This document shows, piece after piece, positions 42,112 to 55,300 of a DNA stretch of 64,000 nucleotides. Below the pieces are notes generated by a model. It was not told the DNA's origin. It made no database searches and saw nothing but the letters and a program-made list of their open reading frames with translations. The stretch is taken from contig VIIQ02000600.1 in the NCBI GenBank assembly GCA_007449985.2, positions 733,751-797,750 of the forward strand, written 5' to 3'. The translations under genes were made by a program, and so were the position numbers. Numbering within the stretch: position 1 is the stretch's first letter; every line of letters begins with the position of its first letter. This DNA comes from Desmodesmus armatus. Taxonomy: Eukaryota; Chlorophyta; Chlorophyceae; Sphaeropleales; Scenedesmaceae.

Positions 42112-42303
42112 ATGGTGACCATGACGCATCTGTCCACTCCCAAACGGAAGCGTACCCAGCGCCCCACAAGAATATGCTGCCACCCGACTTCATGCGGTGG
42201 TGGCGAGCAGTTGCATGAAGACGAAGCATCTGCTTGCGTTTGTGGCTCGCTCTTCTGCTTTGGTGACTGTTGGGCACAGCACCAGAAATGTCGTTGTGGT
42301 TGA
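42112..42303 (+). other. Cys/His-rich open frame, possible transposase tail remnant
   Basis: 63 codons with a basic start (STPKRKRTQRP) followed by many Cys and His (CCHPTSC ... CVCGSLFCFGDCWAQHQKC). The spacing is reminiscent of the zinc-binding tail of piggyBac-type transposases, but no DDE domain is nearby. It may be chance. Confidence 0.25.
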
Positions 42304-42742
42304 TCTGAGGCCTCACAGTATGCGTTCACAACGGTGTGTTAGCTGTAACGACGCCCTGTATACTAAAACAACTATGGAAGGTCACAAGGAGCTTTGTGGG
42401 AGCATCGGTGTGCCCGGGACTGGAGTGCCAAGGTGGTTGGTTCCAACCACCTTCAACTGCTGGTTGCTGCTGCAGTGCATTGCCCTGCTTTTCGCTAGCT
42501 CGCTGTCGCACCCCCAGCAAATCTGGAACAGCCTACTAGTCACAGACAGTTGTAGCAGTACTTTTCGGTTGAAACAACACCCAAAAATTGCAGCAGCAAC
42601 CACCATGTGAAGTTCGTTCAGTACAAGCATTTGCACTGGCAACCAGCAACATGTCATGAGTGTGTAAACCAGAATCTTGTGGCAGACGGTGCAGAGTCGA
42701 ATGGTCACAGTGGCACCAACAAAGGACATACATTGCTGTTGG

Positions 42743-43520
42743 GGCACCACTAGTGGTGCTGACCCAGCGCAGGGCAGTCACAGCACACCATGGAACCTGA
42801 CCACTACCTCCGACATGATTTCCCCACAGCGCTGTAGCAGTCAGGCACATTACTTTGAGGAGTCAGTTCTGTGCAGCAGCGCTCTGGCCAACACCTTGAC
42901 ATGCAAACAGCACGTATGAATTGATGTTTGTGGTGAGGCTTGGCGCTTTTGACACCCCACAACCAGCCCCCACCCCTTCTGTGCCTTGCCAGCAAGGCCT
43001 GCTTCGGCGAAAAAAGGTTGACTCCACCACCTTGCTGAGCAACCTTGTGTGTGCAGTTGATGTCTGACAAGCACAAGTAGCATACAAACCTCAGTTTTTA
43101 TTGCTTTTGAGGCACCACTGACCCTGCACAGGGCAATTACACACCATATGTTGCAGCATGCATGGGCCCCAACTGCCACCTTCCACATGATTTTCCCACT
43201 GCGCTGTAGTAGTCGGGTGCATCACTTTGAGGAGTCAGTTCTGTGCAGTAGCACTCTGGCCAACACCAATGTCCAGCCAGGTGCATCTGTGTATAGCTGT
43301 TGGTGGCAACGCTGGGGCAGTTTGGGCACCCCACGCCCCTGCCACCGTGGCCCCTTCCGTGCCTGGCTGGCAAGGCCTGCTGTGACAGCGAAAGTCAACT
43401 GATGCATTTTGCTGAGGAATCGTTCGTGTGCAACACACTGTTGAAAAGCACAACCTGACTTCAAACATCAACTACGCATTGCTGTTGAGGCACCACTGGC
43501 CCAGTGCAAGGTGTCATCAG
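42743..43520. repeat. Tandem repeat of about 370 bp, two units and a start of a third
   Basis: Units start at GGCACCACT 42743, 43111 and 43489. Conserved internal blocks include GAGGAGTCAGTTCTGTGCAG and TGCCAGCAAGGCCTGCT-like sequence. Divergence between units is considerable. Confidence 0.75.
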
Positions 43521-44367
43521 CACTACTGGTGCTGGGCAGCGGCTGTCAGAGCATTAGCTTGCAGGCTCCAAAACAATGTGACAGGATGCGACCCACAATA
43601 ACCGATGCCATGCCATGCCGCAGACAAAGCCCAGGCCAGCATGGACGCCGTATCCGGCTGTGCAGCTGGCCTCATGCATGGCGACCAATCTCTAGCCGCC
43701 ATGGTTGCCGTGGCATCTTGACAATCACTCATGACTGAGTAGTCAAGATCTCCATACCCAGCTTCACTCACACTGTGTATTGCATCGATTCCTTTAGGAA
43801 GAGATGCCAATACAGCGCACGGGTCTCACACCCACACACATGACAAAGTGGTCTGGAGTAAGGTCCAAGAGGTGGCCCAGCAAGGCTTGGCTAGTCGGTG
43901 TTGAACAGTATGGTAATAAGGAGTAAAAATCCTGTTTGTCAGCTGGTTATGGATGCAGCAGCAGCAAACGCAAATATTGCTCCTGCTGCTGTCGGCAGGG
44001 ATGCAAAAGGCCACATTGCCAAAATAGTCGTGTGTATTTGTAGGTGGCGGTGGAGTCACGACTGTCCCCTATAAACGCCTGGTTGCAAAGACACCCTCAT
44101 GAACATGGACGATATCCTTGCACGTGCAAAACTCACCGCAAGCCTCACGGCAGCACAAACGTGCTCGACACAACAATATTAAGCGTTTGATGTGGTGTTC
44201 GGGCCCAGGTTGCGGGGCAAGCGCGAGTTGACTAATTGGTGACTAACAGACCGTCAGCTGCGAATGTGCCGAAGAGATACGGACATCAGCGGATCAAGCC
44301 CATCAGCAACGCTTGCGTGGACAAAAGGAGCAGGACAAGGGTATAAGGGTGCAGCATACACGTTAAC

Positions 44368-44408
<41 letters not shown>

Positions 44409-45115
44409 AGCTTGCCGTTGAGCAATGAGTGCCAAGTGGTTCCCGATCATGTCGTATCTGAGTTTAAAATTAAAAGCGCTACCCTCCAGGCCCTTGGAAG
44501 GCCGGGAAAGGCCATCAGCAGCCTGTTTGTGACAGACATACAGCAGCAGCACACCAGCAGCAGCAACCGTTTAGCACCTTGGTAGCAGCAGCCCCACAAT
44601 GAGAAAGCCTCGCCCAGAAGGTCAGCCACCTATGAAACCCCAGTCTGCACAATCCAGGGTATGCCAACTTCATCAAAAACAGCAGGACGGAATCGATGCA
44701 GTACTGACGCCACCCGGGCGTTAAACGTTCTATCAAGGAGTACTCTGAGACTGAATTTCTAAATCCGGTCATCTCCCATGCATGCATAATCTGTTACTGC
44801 TTTATTTGTGCCACGCCAACCTCTCAGTTGCTTTGTGGCAATGCAGTGCAGCCAACCTCAGTCACCACACAATTCATGGCTGCTGTTCAGACTGCTAGCA
44901 ACAACTTATTCTTCTTGGTGAAAACCCAGATCAACTTTGAAAGCTAAACCTTCTCCTGCACTGAATACCTGCCGCAGTGCCAGGGCTCAAGCAGTGCTTC
45001 ACTGCCACATCCGATTAGCTGGGAACAGCTTGTACTGCCAGTACAACTGCAGTGCAGTCACTGCAGCGAGCTAGATCACTGCAGCGCTGCAGTGCTCAGC
45101 TGTGGTGACAGCAGT
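43521..45115. other. Intergenic, nothing recognised
   Basis: Apart from a CTG tract at 44371-44406 no structure was found. Confidence 0.5.
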
Positions 45116-48100
45116 TCATACTTCCACAACCCTAAACACACCCAGGCCAGCAGGCAGTGCAGGGTCCTCGTTGTCCGCCTCATAGGCTGCAAGGATGATC
45201 GGGAAGGAGTCGGAGGCAGTGGTGTACCTGAGATTGACAGGGGTGGGTGAGTGGGCGGCATCTGATGAATTAGTGGTGGCGGCAACACAGTACTGCAGTT
45301 GGGGGGGGGGGGGGGGAATTCAAACAGTATGACCCCTATTGTTTCTGGCTGCCAACTCGGAGTCAAACTGGTGCGACGTGTGGTGCGGCAGCGGTGAGCA
45401 CTGAGCTTCCTTGTGGGGCCCGCAAAACATCCAGTGCAGCAAAAAGTTGGAGAGAGCTGTAGATGACTACATTTCTCACCCACCTGGCATAAGTGATGCC
45501 CTCAGGTGCAATCAAGCGTGTGGTGTCGTCGTCAGCATTCGGCTGCGGGGCCCGCGCCACACTCTGGAATGCAGGCCGTGCCGGGTCGGTGATGTTGTAG
45601 ACAAAGATGGCACCCAGGCGCTCGGTGGTGAGGCAGAGGCACAGACGCTCGGGGGACGAAGCGCAAGGGCCGATGGTCAGACCCTCTGGCTCAGGACCTG
45701 CAGCGGGGCAGCTGTTGTCAGCCTGATGCCATGTGTTGCAACAGTATTATGTGCAGCATGCATGTCACACGGTGTCGTATGAAACTATGCTGCAGGTGCT
45801 GTCTGGAAAACTCTACCCCAGGGGGACTTCAGTTCCATGTGACAAAATGTCTGACGGTTACATCGGCTGCGTAACAAACCCTTGGTGCGACCTGATAGAT
45901 GTGCCACACCCAGCCACTGTGATGGCCACCAATGGCAGTCTCTGCCCCCGTCTGCAGCATTGAAGCCTGCCGCAACCCCCGGGTGTTACTGACGTGTTAG
46001 TAACACGTTGCCAACGTGGTTGAACCACACGGAGGACATACCTTTGTTATCTGAGCGCTCGTCAAATGTCGCCTTGGTGCCCTCTGAGCCGAACATATCT
46101 GGCAGCTGATCTTTGGCAACCAACTCCAGCTGGGAACCACTGTCAAATACAAGGCTCAGGGAGGCCTGTACAACAGAGGCAACACAAACATCCAAGGCCA
46201 AGGCTGGGCTGCAAATACTGGATTGATTGTGAAATGGACGGACGTTGCTAGTGTTCCGAAGTCCCTGCTGTGTGCAGCAAGCCATGCATGTCATGCCGGC
46301 CTGATGGTGTTGAGTTACAGCCAGTAGTGCAGTGGCGCTTGGGAGTGCCTCTAAAAAGATACTGACTCATGGCGCCTAACTTTGAATAATCCTACATGAT
46401 TAAACAGAACATTTAACAAAGAAACACGTTCACCTGAGCATACTCAAGAAGGCCGCAGGTCCGTTGAGGCTCAATGAAACAATATCAACGTGATGGCTGC
46501 CTGTTGCCGAACAACAGCCCCACCAAAGCCCTACATTACACGCCAACATGGCCCTGGCAACGGACGTGGTCAAGGGTTGTCCAGGCGCGGTCGAGGCCTG
46601 GTCTGGTTGCGGTCAGGGCTGACCACACACCCAGTCTCCCCCCCCCCCCCCCCCCGGGATCATGAGCGATCAACCCCCCCTCCGGCATAGTGGCCTTGAT
46701 ATTTTCGAACTCTCACCTCTGCGCTGTTGGGATGGTCGAGCCTCCAGATGGCAAAGCTCCTAGCGCCAAATGACACCAGCTTCTCAAATTGACCACTGCC
46801 TGAAGGGTCGCTGAGCGGGGAGTAGGGCTGCCCGTCAACTGTAGAGACAGGGTCATAGACAAGCAGGACATCGATTCAGCAAAGGCTGTAAGGGTTCTAC
46901 CTTGCAAGGTAGGGCAAGGTGTTCCAAGCTTGGAACAAGGTGAGCCCCCCCCTCCCCCGTCCCTGACTGCAACAACTACTAGTAGTACCCCTCCGTCGAA
47001 GGTCTGCGTATGTGTGGATTGCAGCACTCATTGGATGAGGAAGTGGGTGAATAGCCCAGCACAACCTGCATATCATGCTTGGCCAACTCAAAGCTCTGCG
47101 CCAGTACAAATGGTGCAGAATCGTTGCATTGCTGGCAGCAACCATGCCCCTCTCACTAGTAAGGTACTCATGTCGAGGTCGCCGCACCTGTCAGCACCAC
47201 CAGTCGCCCCAGGCTTGTGTTGCTTGTGAGGCCGGGGATGTCCTGGAAGGCATTGGTGCTCAGCTGGCTACTGATGTTGGCAACAGGCAGCTCCTCAGTT
47301 AGGCCTGTGGGTGGGTGGGCGGGTGCGCGGGCAGGCAGGCAGATAGCGCGTTGGGCTTGGCGCTGTGGGTGGGTGGGCGGGTGCACGGGTGCGGCTGACT
47401 AAGCCACTATGCCTGAGCGCAATCATTGCACTGCATCCAGGCTGTATGCAAGTCCTACGGGGTTCCCACTGCCAACATCATGAGCCAGGCTGGCCTTTGT
47501 GGATTGGATTGCGCCTGGACAATGCCAACAGCACACGTATGCCGGTCGTATCATATGGCAGTGTCGAATAGGGCTTGCTGGCTCAAGGATTGCTTAGCGC
47601 TGCTGCTCGTACCTTCCCAATCAACGCGCGAGTCACCCTCATTGGCTGTCACCAGGTAGTGAGCACCCTCGTGCCTGCAGCAGCAAGCACCGGCATCCTA
47701 TGTCAAGTTGACTTACAGCCCCAAGCTCGTCCAGCCTTAGCTGTAACAAGACTGGTGTCGTAGTCATACTGTGCTTTCAAACATGCCATGACATGATGAC
47801 CAGCTGTGTGATACAGTCTCACACTACTTATGACTATCTTGTCCAGATAGCCATTGAATTCAATTTGATCCAGCCGCATTGCAAAGTCACTCCAAGTTCA
47901 TGGCACCTCTGAGTGTAGCAGCCGTCAGGGCAACACCCACTGGGTGGTGGCACCACACCTCGAAGAAGCAGCCGTTACTAACACTGGGCACAAAAGACAT
48001 TGGCACCAACACAGGCCTTGATGCCTCTCAAGTTGCTGCCCTCAGAAGCTGCCAACAACATCCCACAGTCTCACACCCACCTGAAGCTCCTGATCTCATC

Positions 48101-51051
48101 TGGCTGGTACAAGCCCCACACAAAAAGCAGTATAGACACTGGACACCCAAGTAGTTGGCACTAGCCGTTATAGTATGCAAAAATGCCTTAATCCATCTTT
48201 GGTTGCACCTGGTTGCACCCACCAGAAGCTGTCAACAGCTTGAAGTCTCACACCCACCAGCATAGCCTAGAAGCACTGGACAACCAAGCCATTGGCACCA
48301 ACACATGCCTTGATCACCCTCAACTTGCTGCCAGCAGAAGCTGTCAACATCCTATAGGCCGTTGGGTGGGCCACCCACCTGAAGCTCCTGATCTCATCTG
48401 GCTGGTACAAGCCCCAGACAGGCCACGTTGCAATCTTGGCCCGTCCATCCTGGTCGCTGGGGTCCAGGGCGTTCCATTCCTTGCTGTGGTCCTTGAGGCC
48501 CAGGCCGTGGACGCTGGTGATGGTGAACGGACGCAATGTCCAGCACGGCTACAGCGTTGTTCTCCTGCAGCAGCAACAGCAGCAGCAGCAGCAGCAGCAG
48601 GAGGACAGAACAGTGTGTGGCTCGTCCGTGCTAGCAATTACGGGCCAACACCGTAAGCTGATGGCCAGCCACTTTTTGCTTGCACAGAGTCAACACCATG
48701 TAATGTTGACAACTGGCAGCTGGAGTCGATGTGCCACAGCCTGTGGGCCCCACTGTGCTCAAGAAAGACTGCGCACTGCACTAGTGTGCCGCTGTATACT
48801 GATGCTGCTTCTAGATTTTCAAGGTGCAATGCAGTACACACCATGCAGTGCACCCTGTCTGGCCTCCTGACGCAGTGCCGCCACTGATCAAGCCTCCTGG
48901 GGACCGTACTCACAAGCCGTGACTAGTAACTTAGGTCTGCTCACTGTGTTGAGGACGGACACCATGCTGACATTCACCTACCTGCAGTGAAACAAACGCA
49001 ACACTCTCATCCTCCGAAAATGTGACGCACTCCGGCTCCAGATCCTGTGCAATGCTGGCATTCACTCCGGTCAGCTTCACGCCCTGCGCCCACAGCTCCT
49101 CCCTCCTGTTGTTCCACGCAGCGAACGTTGCCGTGCGCACATCACCCGACACCTTGCTGCGACTGCAGTCGATCTCCGCCGCACACGCTTCCAGGGTTGA
49201 GTCATCACTGGATGACTCATCCACGGTTGTGTCAATGCATGACGTAATGTCACTTTGGTCATTGCCCTGGCAGCTGCAGAGCTTGATGATGCTGACGGAG
49301 CCCTCGGGATCGTTGTCGAGGGAGGCGGGGTGTAGGTCTCTGGCTCGCCCTCGTTGGCCACCAGCAGGGTACGGCAGTCCTTGGAGAACTCCAGCTGGTC
49401 AGGCAGCGCACCTGCAGAATTTAGGGTTTAGGGTTTGAGGATGGGGGGGGGGGCTGAGTGAGCTTTGGTTCAAGCCAGGGGCTGGTATGTGTGGCATTTA
49501 TTTATGTGGTAGTAATGACTGGAAGATATGATTCAGTGGAAGATTCTGCCCCCCACAGCTTGGAGAACTCCAGCTGGTCAGGCAGCGCACCTGCAGGGTC
49601 GCAATGGGGATAGGGACGCAGGGGGGCAGGGGGACGGAGTTAACTTTGATCATCATAGAAGGCCGCCTGCCTTGATGCAAGCCTCGGCGCGGCTTGTATG
49701 TGTGAGCAATCGTGTGGTGATGACTGGGAGTTGTGTTGCAGTTGCGTACTGATGCAAGTGGTGCCGTTGCTGTCAATGCATATGCATGCAGTCCTTGGAG
49801 AACTCCAGCTGGTCAGGCAGCGCACCTGCGGGGTTGGCATGAAAAATCAGGCAGGGGGGCAGGGGGACTCAGTAGAGTGTGTATCTGGGGCTTGCCAAGC
49901 TCCATAGTATGCCATACAATGCAACGGCTGCGTTTGTGCTGTTGCCATTACTTCCAGGCTGGAGGTTGTGTTGCGCAATGATGCAACTGGTGCTGGCCCA
50001 GCGGCTGCCAGGCAATGCATGCAAGTTGCACACACAAAGAGAGACATGGACTTCAAATTCCATCATGGGGCTCTAGAGATCAGCCTGATGATCTGTTGGA
50101 GTGCTAAACACTGCAGCGGCCCTTGTGAGCTTTGCTGACTGGTGCGAAGAAAGATGGTTTGTTTCAGCTGAGCTCAGGCATTCAATTGAGTCTTGACACT
50201 TGTTTACACCGTGTGAAAAGCCGCGTCCGTTTCCAGTGGAGACTTTGGCCCCCCAAAGACATTGGCTACTTGGGAGGCACAGTGGGCCGCAAACAGATTC
50301 TTGCAATGCCGTTGTCATAAGCTGTGACTGCCCTGTTGAGACTTGAACACCACGCTCAAATCTGCTAGGATCAATTTTGAGGGTGTTCAGCACTCACCTA
50401 CTGTGAAACTGGCCAACTCCTCCAAGGATCCAGCTGCATCAGGGGCAGACTCTGCCAGCAACTGACTTCCTGTGACAGCATTCGAATCGCTGTCGCCCTG
50501 CTCTCCTTGGGGCCTCACATACCGCGCAAAGATTGTCACGCTGCCTGGCTGCACCTTGCCGCCTGCCCCATTCGAGGCTATAGCCAGGTAGCCGTCACAG
50601 AAGGCCACATCGTTGAGGATGGTAGGGCGGGTCAAGGTTTGTAGTAGGGTCAACGCCTTGGGAGGGTTGGCAGGGGAGCTGTCACTGTCCAGGAGAGCTT
50701 CTGGAGCAAGGTCGACCACATAGAGGGTGAGGTTGCCTATGAGGTAGGCCACTTTCTCCTTGTCGTCAAATGCGACCTGCAGGGTGGGCCGATCAGATAT
50801 GAGTGTTGTGTGGCACAGAGAGTGTAGAGGGGCTGGTGGGAATCTTGGGCGAAGGGGGGGGGGGGGTGGCACTGCAAGTGGGGGCAGTTGTCCAGCCTCA
50901 CCTGTTCTGTTCCTGGTCCCACACCAGACGAAGCATTCACTGGCAAGGACAGTTGTCCCAGCAGCTGCAGGCTGGTTGCTGCTGCAACAGTTTGTAAGCA
51001 GGCCAAGATGGCCAGAGCAAGCACCAGCATCTGCTTGCCTGATCGTGCCAT
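45116..51051 (-). CDS. Secreted choice-of-anchor-I domain protein
   Basis: Ten exons: 51051-50902, 50776-50398, 49411-48982, 48564-48379, 47674-47613, 47304-47188, 46838-46717, 46165-46042, 45697-45484, 45227-45116; about 630 residues. Residues 1-24 are a signal peptide (MLVLALAILACLQTVAA). The rest follows the beta-propeller-like choice-of-anchor-I family, common in bacteria: ALPDQLEF, LLVANEGEPETYT, DPEGSVSII, AQDLEPECVTFS, NNAVAVLDIA, NALDPSDQDG, HYLVTANEGDSR, GARSFAIWRLD, PEPEGLTIGP, LIAPEGITYA. The biochemical role of the family is poorly known; extracellular location is likely, with N-glycosylation sequons (NASS, NLT). Two exons break frame: 49411-48982 is one base short and 48564-48379 has one base too many (or two too few). 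All other junctions phase correctly through TGA 45118-45116. Confidence 0.85.
48075..48120 (-). repeat. Copy of exon end 48379-48420 in the next intron
   Basis: Same sequence as the 3' end of exon 48564-48379 with its GTGGGT donor. The surrounding intron also recurs (AGAAGCTGYCAACA motifs at about 48050, 48230 and 48340). Confidence 0.8.
49419..49438 (+). repeat. Interstitial telomere-like repeat
   Basis: TTTAGGGTTTAGGGTTTGAGG: two TTTAGGG units and a degenerate third, directly upstream (minus strand) of the exon 3 acceptor. Confidence 0.7.
49556..49840 (-). repeat. Two copies of exon 3 acceptor junction
   Basis: CTTGGAGAACTCCAGCTGGT through GCAGCGCACCTGC of the exon edge at 49381-49411 recurs at about 49560-49597 and 49795-49831, each followed by CAGGGGGGCAGGGGGAC-like sequence. 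Confidence 0.85.
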
Positions 51052-52235
51052 TTTTGAGAAAATCGCAACCTCTGCCCTGCAACAACAATGCAACTAAGCC
51101 TCTTCGAACTCTTTTCTGAATGTGCGACTCTTGGTGCGGGAATCATGTTATATTCCGTGCGGTGTCGGTTGCGCGAAGCGCTCGGGGCGCCGGAATGTGG
51201 CCAACCATTGAAGACCGGTGTTGACGTTTTTGGTCTCATTACCACTGCATTGCGTTGGCGTGTGAAGAGGGTCGGCACCGTCGCGACATGTCGCTGCACT
51301 GCACCTTCCCAAGGTGGTTGGGCCTTGCATTGCAGCACTCATCATCATCATTACACGTGTTTCCGGCCAGGTTCATTGCGCATGCAGCATGCTGTTAGCA
51401 GCACATCGACCTTGGTGCAAGACAAGCAATACACCACCAGGCGACCAGTGACCTTGGACACTAGAAAGCCTGGACCAGTTACGGCCCTCAAAGCCAACAG
51501 CACAAGAAAAAGCTAACATTGCAGCACTTGATACTTTTATGATTGCAGTGTTGCATTATAAACGAAATGAAATGCAACTTGGCTGGCTGCGGCTGCTGGA
51601 AGAGGTGTCTTCGGCTGTGACAGCAGGTCGGAAGCATGTACAGCACCCCCCCCTTATCCCATGTGTCCCTGAAGGCATCAAGGGTATGGACGTTTGCGGT
51701 GGCAGTATGCAGTCGTCACACTGTGCTTGGGAAGTTGCGGGTGCATCTGTGCTGCAGTTTGAGCCAGCGCTGGCTTGCCTTGTGCGCGTCCCTCCCGACC
51801 CGCTGACCCTAGTTGCGATGGTCAACTTACTCCACCATGGTGTCCACAGACGTGTTCACAGTCATACGCACGAGACATTACCGACCCATGAATTCTCACC
51901 AATTGGTGGTTGCAATCCATACAACTCACAACCCCAAACCACCACTCCACGATGCACACACAACAGCACCACGGAAAAAGCTTCTCTGGGCCAGGCTGCA
52001 CCCATGACTGATTGCCTGCCTGCCGCTAACCACCATTCTCAAAAACAGGCACGGCACAAAGGCCATGACTGGCGACACAGCCGATAGCAATTAGGTCACG
52101 TGCATCACAGCCATGCAAGGGCTTTCCTTCAACTTGCACAGTTGCAACCGCTGCCAACCGCCGTCTTGGTCACACACTGCTTGTGCAACCAACTCAAGCT
52201 GAGTCTAGTGAGCACCCCCCGCCGTCATCACCCCG
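51052..52235. other. Intergenic: promoter side of anchor-I gene, 3' side of TMEM209 gene
   Basis: No coding or RNA feature recognised. The promoter of the minus-strand anchor-I gene must lie here. Confidence 0.5.
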
Positions 52236-52352
52236 TCATTTCTGCGGCGGGTACCACCATTTGAACACGCGCTGTGGGATGGACGGCAGCACGTCTGCAT
52301 CGCCCAACACGTCCTGCAGCCCACCAAACGCCTCCTCGCCAAGGGACCTGAT

Positions 52353-52383
<31 letters not shown>

Positions 52384-55300
52384 TGTCAATGATGTGCCAC
52401 CAAACGCCTCCTCGCCAAGGGACCTGACAACAACCGCAGCAGGGAGCAGCAGCAGCAGCAGCAGCAGTGTCAAAAACATTCACTCAAAGCTTACTGCACG
52501 TAGGCTTGCTGTGCTGTGCACAGAGCTAACTGCAACATCTGCTGGGCAGGCAAGACACCAGCGCCATGGCGATTATCGGTATAACACAGCATGCCCCACA
52601 TTCTTGATCAGTAAGAACACTCAACCACTCGATTTGTCACAACCACACCACTAGCACGCCATAGCATGAAACCCATGCAGCAGCCGTGGCCCCCTCCCCC
52701 CCCCCCCACCGCTTCCCTTGCTCTAGAGCATCTCACCTGCCCCCCAGCAGCCCCTGTCGCTCCACCAGGTGATACCTCAGCCACCACAGCAGCACCTTGA
52801 AGAAGCCGTCACGCTCACACAGCATGAAGTGGTGACCCAGCAGCAGCAACGAGAACTTAGGCTCCCTGTGGATTGGAAGTATGGCACAGGTGGCAGGGGC
52901 ACAGGTCAGGGGGCACAAACATTTTCCTCAAGGGTGGTACTGTGTGCTGGTTTATGTGCTGAGGCTCGCTGAGCCTTGAAGACTTGCAGGTGCAAGTTCT
53001 CCCCCTCTGCTTCCTTGGCGCTGAACCTTTTGACCATCAACTCATTGTAAGATCACAGTTGTTGTCAGCAGCACACTTCCAAGTGGGTTTTTCCTCAGCA
53101 CAGCAAACGCCGACCCTGGTAACACAGGCGCACCAGATGCCAACAAACCAAACAGGCTGGATCGCAAGGCAACAAAATCACAACAAACTTGGCTTGAATG
53201 TTGCCCCCCCCCCTCCCCCCACCATCCTTCCCCACACAATCACCCACCCCACCGCACCCAACCCCGCCACACCCCACCTGCTGGCCATCTGGCTGGCCAC
53301 CATTGCTGCTGCCCCCGGCCCAGGCTTGTCGGGCTTGTAGGCCAGCATGGCGCTGAACGATGCAGGGGGGTTGCCTGGCACAGAGCCCACATACAGCGGG
53401 GGGCCCCTGCAGGAAGGAACAGCGGCAGTCGGGGCACACAGCATGAGCACACTACTGCTCAGTCACGGGATCCTGCATCATCCTAAACCTGGGGACTAAG
53501 CCTGATCCCGAAAGCAAGAGTACGCAGTTGTGCTGACAAACCTCAAAGTGCTGCCACTGCACAACTCTGATGTTGGTCCTTGTCGAGGGTAGTAGGGCAA
53601 CCATTTGAGGGGTGCCCGGCACCATCTGATGCGACAAAGAGCTCCACCCTGACAGGCAATTCCATTTCACCCGCGTGCAAGCCCCCCCCCCCCCCCGCAC
53701 AAAAAACAAAGTGACGCCCAAGTCCTGCGTTGCAAACCCCAACACAGTGTGTTGACCCTACCTGCTGTTGTCAGGCCCGCTGGTGCCAGGGGTGGGAAGT
53801 TCCAGCCTGGAGCCGCAACGAACGCCGCAAACAGGTAGAACAGCAGTGCACTGTCGTTGGGGAGCTCGGGCGTCCACGCATGGCCGGAATGCTCACCCCC
53901 ACCACCCTGCAGCAGCAGCAGCAGCAGCAGGAGTGTCAGCAGCCACACCATCAGTACACAAGTCCAGCAGCCACACCTGCCCTTAGCACACTACGGGCGC
54001 ACACAAAAGCGCCTTCGACACAAGATGAGGAACATAACACAGACAAGCCTTGCCATGTCCCCCAAGGACGGCTGACACGAAGCTACCAGCAGCTCAGCCA
54101 CATGTTGGACCCAACCCCTCCATACCACCCAAGCCTACCATCCCACTGCTGTGTCTCCACCAACCCCCACTTCTGTACCCGAGCCCTGACTGAACCCTCA
54201 GAATCCCAAACCACCCCTGCTGTATCCCAAACCCCAGTCAGCCGACCCTGTTGCTCACCCAGTTGAAGTCCTTGACACAGGTGCTCTGGGCCAGCTGCCA
54301 AACTCGGTTGACGATGTAGGACGGTGGGGTGGGCGGCAGCAGCTCGCTCGGCCGCCGCCCAGTCAGCAGCAGCAGCAGCTCGCTGTAGCGGTGCAGGGCC
54401 TGCATACAGCAGCAGCAGCAGCAGCACGCGCGAAAGTGGATGGCAGAACCATCAGCACAAGTGGGTGACAGCACCGCCAGCAGTCAGCTGACACATGCGC
54501 AGATAACATAGCATGGCAGGTCAGCGATACAACCTCAAGCAGCTGCCGGTCCTGCTGAGTTCAGCCCCCTCATGGGGCCCACTATCTTCTGAATAGGAAT
54601 AGTCTAACGCACGTTCAACTTCTCTCAAGCCATCACATATAGCAGGTCTAACACCACACATCTCGGCGCCCAAGGCACTGTTGTGTTCAGATTGGGCGCG
54701 CGCGTTCCTAGCCGAGTAGTGGGTCATCGATCCCAGCTTCGCGCTTGCCTGACAAGCTTGGTAGTGGCTCCATGTCGGGGCTTCCACCCCAACAATCAGT
54801 GCTGGTGTCCTACTACGGCCACTCCCCCCCCTCCTTTGACGTCCCCGACCTACAAGCCCCCCCTTCCCACCCCCGTCCTCACCATGCGCAGCTCTTGTGG
54901 GTCGAACCGCTGCGGCAGCTGCTGCCCATACAGCTGCTCACGATACGACTGCGCCCGGCCGATGGCATCGTCCACAGCAGCAGCATGGCCCTGCTGCGAT
55001 GCAGCTGCACCCATGCGGCCCGCCGGTCCTGCAGGGTTCTGGCCGCCCCGGCTGCCTAAACCGCCGCCCGTGAGCATGCCTGTGAAGTTCCAGGCCTGCA
55101 GCAGGAGGGGGCCGGCGGCGCTGTTGCCTGACTGCTGCTGCTGCTGCTGCTGCTGGCTGCTGGGGGCGTCTAGGCCCAGGAGCTGCGGGATGGGTGGCAG
55201 CAGGAGCTCCTGTTGGGCAACACGGAAGAGCAGGGACCATGGGCAACAGCAACACAAGCTGTTGAGTCATCAGGGAGGAGCGCAGAGCAGCAACTAGGAG

